From the NCBI RefSeq assembly GCF_932526225.1, contig NC_064035.1:3037501-3101500 (forward strand): a stretch of 64,000 bases of DNA, read 5' to 3'. Below the pieces are notes generated by a model. That model was given only the letters and a program-made list of their open reading frames with translations, had not been told where the DNA came from and ran no database searches. Below, in pieces: positions 62,901 through 64,000 of this stretch (its first letter is position 1; each line of letters opens with the position of its first letter). The DNA is from Nematostella vectensis. Its lineage: Eukaryota; Cnidaria; Anthozoa; Actiniaria; Edwardsiidae. The position numbers and the translations under genes were made by a program.

Positions 62901-64000
62901 GGAGAGATTTCTTTTTGCCCCCCCCTCCCCTCTTGAATTGGGCTTTCCTATACCAACCCGTACATTTTACACCATTTTCATCTGACTATCATCAGTCTAT
63001 CATCTCTGTTATTCTGCCGTTCTATTTTCAGGAGCTGGTTCATAAACTTTCGAGCAAAAAGCGCAAACGTGTTTCGGGAGGTCACCAAAAACCGTCTAAA
63101 CACAAACCAGGAAATACTGGGCTAACAACACAACCTGGATGTACTCGGATACCAACACAAGCGGGAGATACTGGGATACCAACACGAGCGGGAGATACTG
63201 GGATACCAACACGAGCGGGAGATACTGGGATTCCAACACAAGCGGGAGATACTGGGATACCAACACAAGCGGGAGATACTGGGATACCAACACAAGCGGG
63301 AGATACTGGGATACCAACACAAGCAGGAGATACTGGGATACCAACACAAGCAGGAGATACTGGGATACCAACACAAGCGGGAGATACTGGGATACCAACA
63401 CAAGCGGGAGATACTGGGATACCAACACAAGCGGGAGATACTGGGATACCAACACAAGCAGGAGATACTGGGATACCAACACAAGCAGGAGATACTGGGA
63501 TACCAACACAAGCGGGAGATACTGGGATACCAACACAACCAGGAGATACTGGGATACCAACACAACCAGGAGATACTGGGATACCAACACAAGCAGGAGA
63601 TACTGGGATACCAACACAAGCAGGAGATACTGGGATACCAACACAAGCGGGATATACTGGGATACCAACACGAGCGGGAGATACTGGGATACCAACACAA
63701 GCGGGAGATACTGGGATACCAACACAAGCAGGAGATATTAGGGAAAACTGGGCAAAATATCAATTGGAGGGGACTGGGGCAAGACAAAGACTGGAAGAGA
63801 CTGGGGCGAGACAAAAAGGAGACACCGAGGATTTGGGACTTGTGATAAACAACAAGCAAACCATTCAGAAGCAAGAACTTAATCACGGACCTGAAGATGA
63901 CGACAGCAACATCACTTCAAACGGTCTGGGGACTTGGCCACTAGGATGCGATTCAGAATCCTCTAGCACGAAAGAGAACAATGCCTTGATTGACAACATT
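56987..64000 (+). CDS. PCGF: Polycomb group RING finger protein (BMI1/PCGF2-like), copy B, 3' end outside window
   Basis: Exons 56987-57092, 57171-57267, 57710-57765, 58344-58403, 58464-58575, 58869-58896, 58969-59067, 59991-60074, 62413-62625 and 63032 to beyond 64000. All lengths equal those of copy A except exon 5, which is 3 bp longer (QEDVCD in place of QEVCD). The C3HC4 RING cysteines are all present; the residue before C40 is Cys rather than Gly (FCRCC), and LDTSYRC reads LETSYRC, as in BMI1. The RAWUL domain is intact. The C-terminal 9-residue GDTGIPTQA tract has about 22 units against 8 in copy A. There is no stop or frameshift within the visible part, so both copies look able to encode a PRC1 subunit. 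Confidence 0.92.
57240..57450 (+). repeat. Array on the PCGF exon 2 donor, copy B
   Basis: The exon tail and donor ACATCAG|GTACTAGCAGG are repeated with GT at 57321 (53 bp further, GGCATCAG|GTACTAGG) and 57430 (AGCATCAG|GTACTAGC). A separate unit with GATAGAACTTGGAAG is interleaved, which copy A lacks. Confidence 0.85.
57840..58010 (+). repeat. CGCGTTACATCTCACATCA array, copy B
   Basis: About nine 20-bp units at the position where copy A has about thirty. Confidence 0.8.
59095..59908 (+). repeat. 58-bp satellite in PCGF copy B intron, about 14 units
   Basis: Same unit as 37770-41912 (GTCCCTAGGTACAGCTTGTG). Orthologous position, one fifth of the length. Confidence 0.92.
60240..62445 (+). repeat. 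46-bp array on the PCGF exon 9 acceptor, copy B (about 48 units)
   Basis: Same unit as 42375-42923: acceptor CTATTCTAG plus the first 33 bases of exon 9. A second unit type with TTCTACTCGCAGTTGGATC alternates with the basic type, often every second or third unit, which keeps frames of 89-135 codons open. Confidence 0.92.
63140..63742 (+). repeat. 27-bp coding repeat in PCGF copy B, about 22 units
   Basis: Encodes GDTGIPTQA units in the PCGF frame, more uniform than copy A (variants IPTRA, IPTQP, GYTG). The flanks [17 protein letters not shown] and ENWAK are shared with copy A. Confidence 0.92.

Larger units (their letters stand above)
54970..64000 (+). repeat. Segmental duplication, copy B
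   Basis: Same-orientation partner of 32600-44560; it leaves the window inside the last PCGF exon. All ten exons keep positions and phases, while intronic arrays differ strongly in length. Confidence 0.9.

Noticed and set aside
63096-63886. Minus-strand frames of 209 and 254 codons
   Set aside because: Antisense shadows of the 27-bp coding repeat of PCGF copy B.

Overview
This is a stretch of animal (metazoan) nuclear DNA. It holds spliced genes with GT-AG introns, orthologues of animal-specific genes (ALS2/alsin, FUT8, a receptor-type guanylate cyclase, a BMI1/PCGF2-type Polycomb RING protein), non-LTR retrotransposon fragments, MITE-like elements and a great deal of minisatellite DNA. Compact gene spacing and moderately AT-rich DNA suggest an invertebrate, and a cnidarian such as a sea anemone would fit, but the sequence alone does not prove the taxon.

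Layout. 412-11740 (minus): ALS2/alsin, 14 exons recognised, from the start codon through the RCC1, DH and PH regions; the MORN and VPS9 parts lie beyond the left edge. About 1.1 kb separates it head-to-head from FUT8 (12854-17010, plus), four coding exons, complete, 587 residues. 18650-19735 is a 50-bp minisatellite. 21182-24529 (minus) holds nine exons of a receptor guanylate cyclase, with part of the kinase-homology domain, the end of the cyclase domain and the N-terminus not found. 24.7-32.6 kb is a mobile-element region: a TIR element in two copies, a LINE 3' fragment, and an inverted-repeat element rich in CRE and E-box motifs. 34661-44197 and 56987-64000 (plus) are two tandem copies of a BMI1/PCGF2-like gene inside a segmental duplication of about 22.3 kb spacing. 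Between them are a 55-bp satellite, a 63-bp minisatellite and a second LINE remnant.

Main observation. Many minisatellites in this window are not randomly placed in introns: they are tandem amplifications of an exon-intron junction. The repeated unit contains the end of a real exon plus its splice site. This is seen at ALS2 exon 13 donor (38-bp unit, about 32 copies), ALS2 exon 14 donor (30 bp, 8 copies), ALS2 exon 11 acceptor (about 44 bp), FUT8 exon 3 donor, a guanylate cyclase 27-bp micro-exon (4 copies), the PCGF exon 2 donor (53 bp, in both copies) and the PCGF exon 9 acceptor (46 bp, about 12 versus 48 copies). I know of no named system of this kind. The genes look otherwise functional, and the reading frame is kept when the exon-proximal (genic) splice site is used.

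The genes are not an operon and share no pathway: ALS2 is a Rab5/Rac exchange factor, FUT8 makes core-fucosylated N-glycans in the Golgi, the cyclase would make cGMP, and the PCGF proteins belong to Polycomb repressive complex 1.
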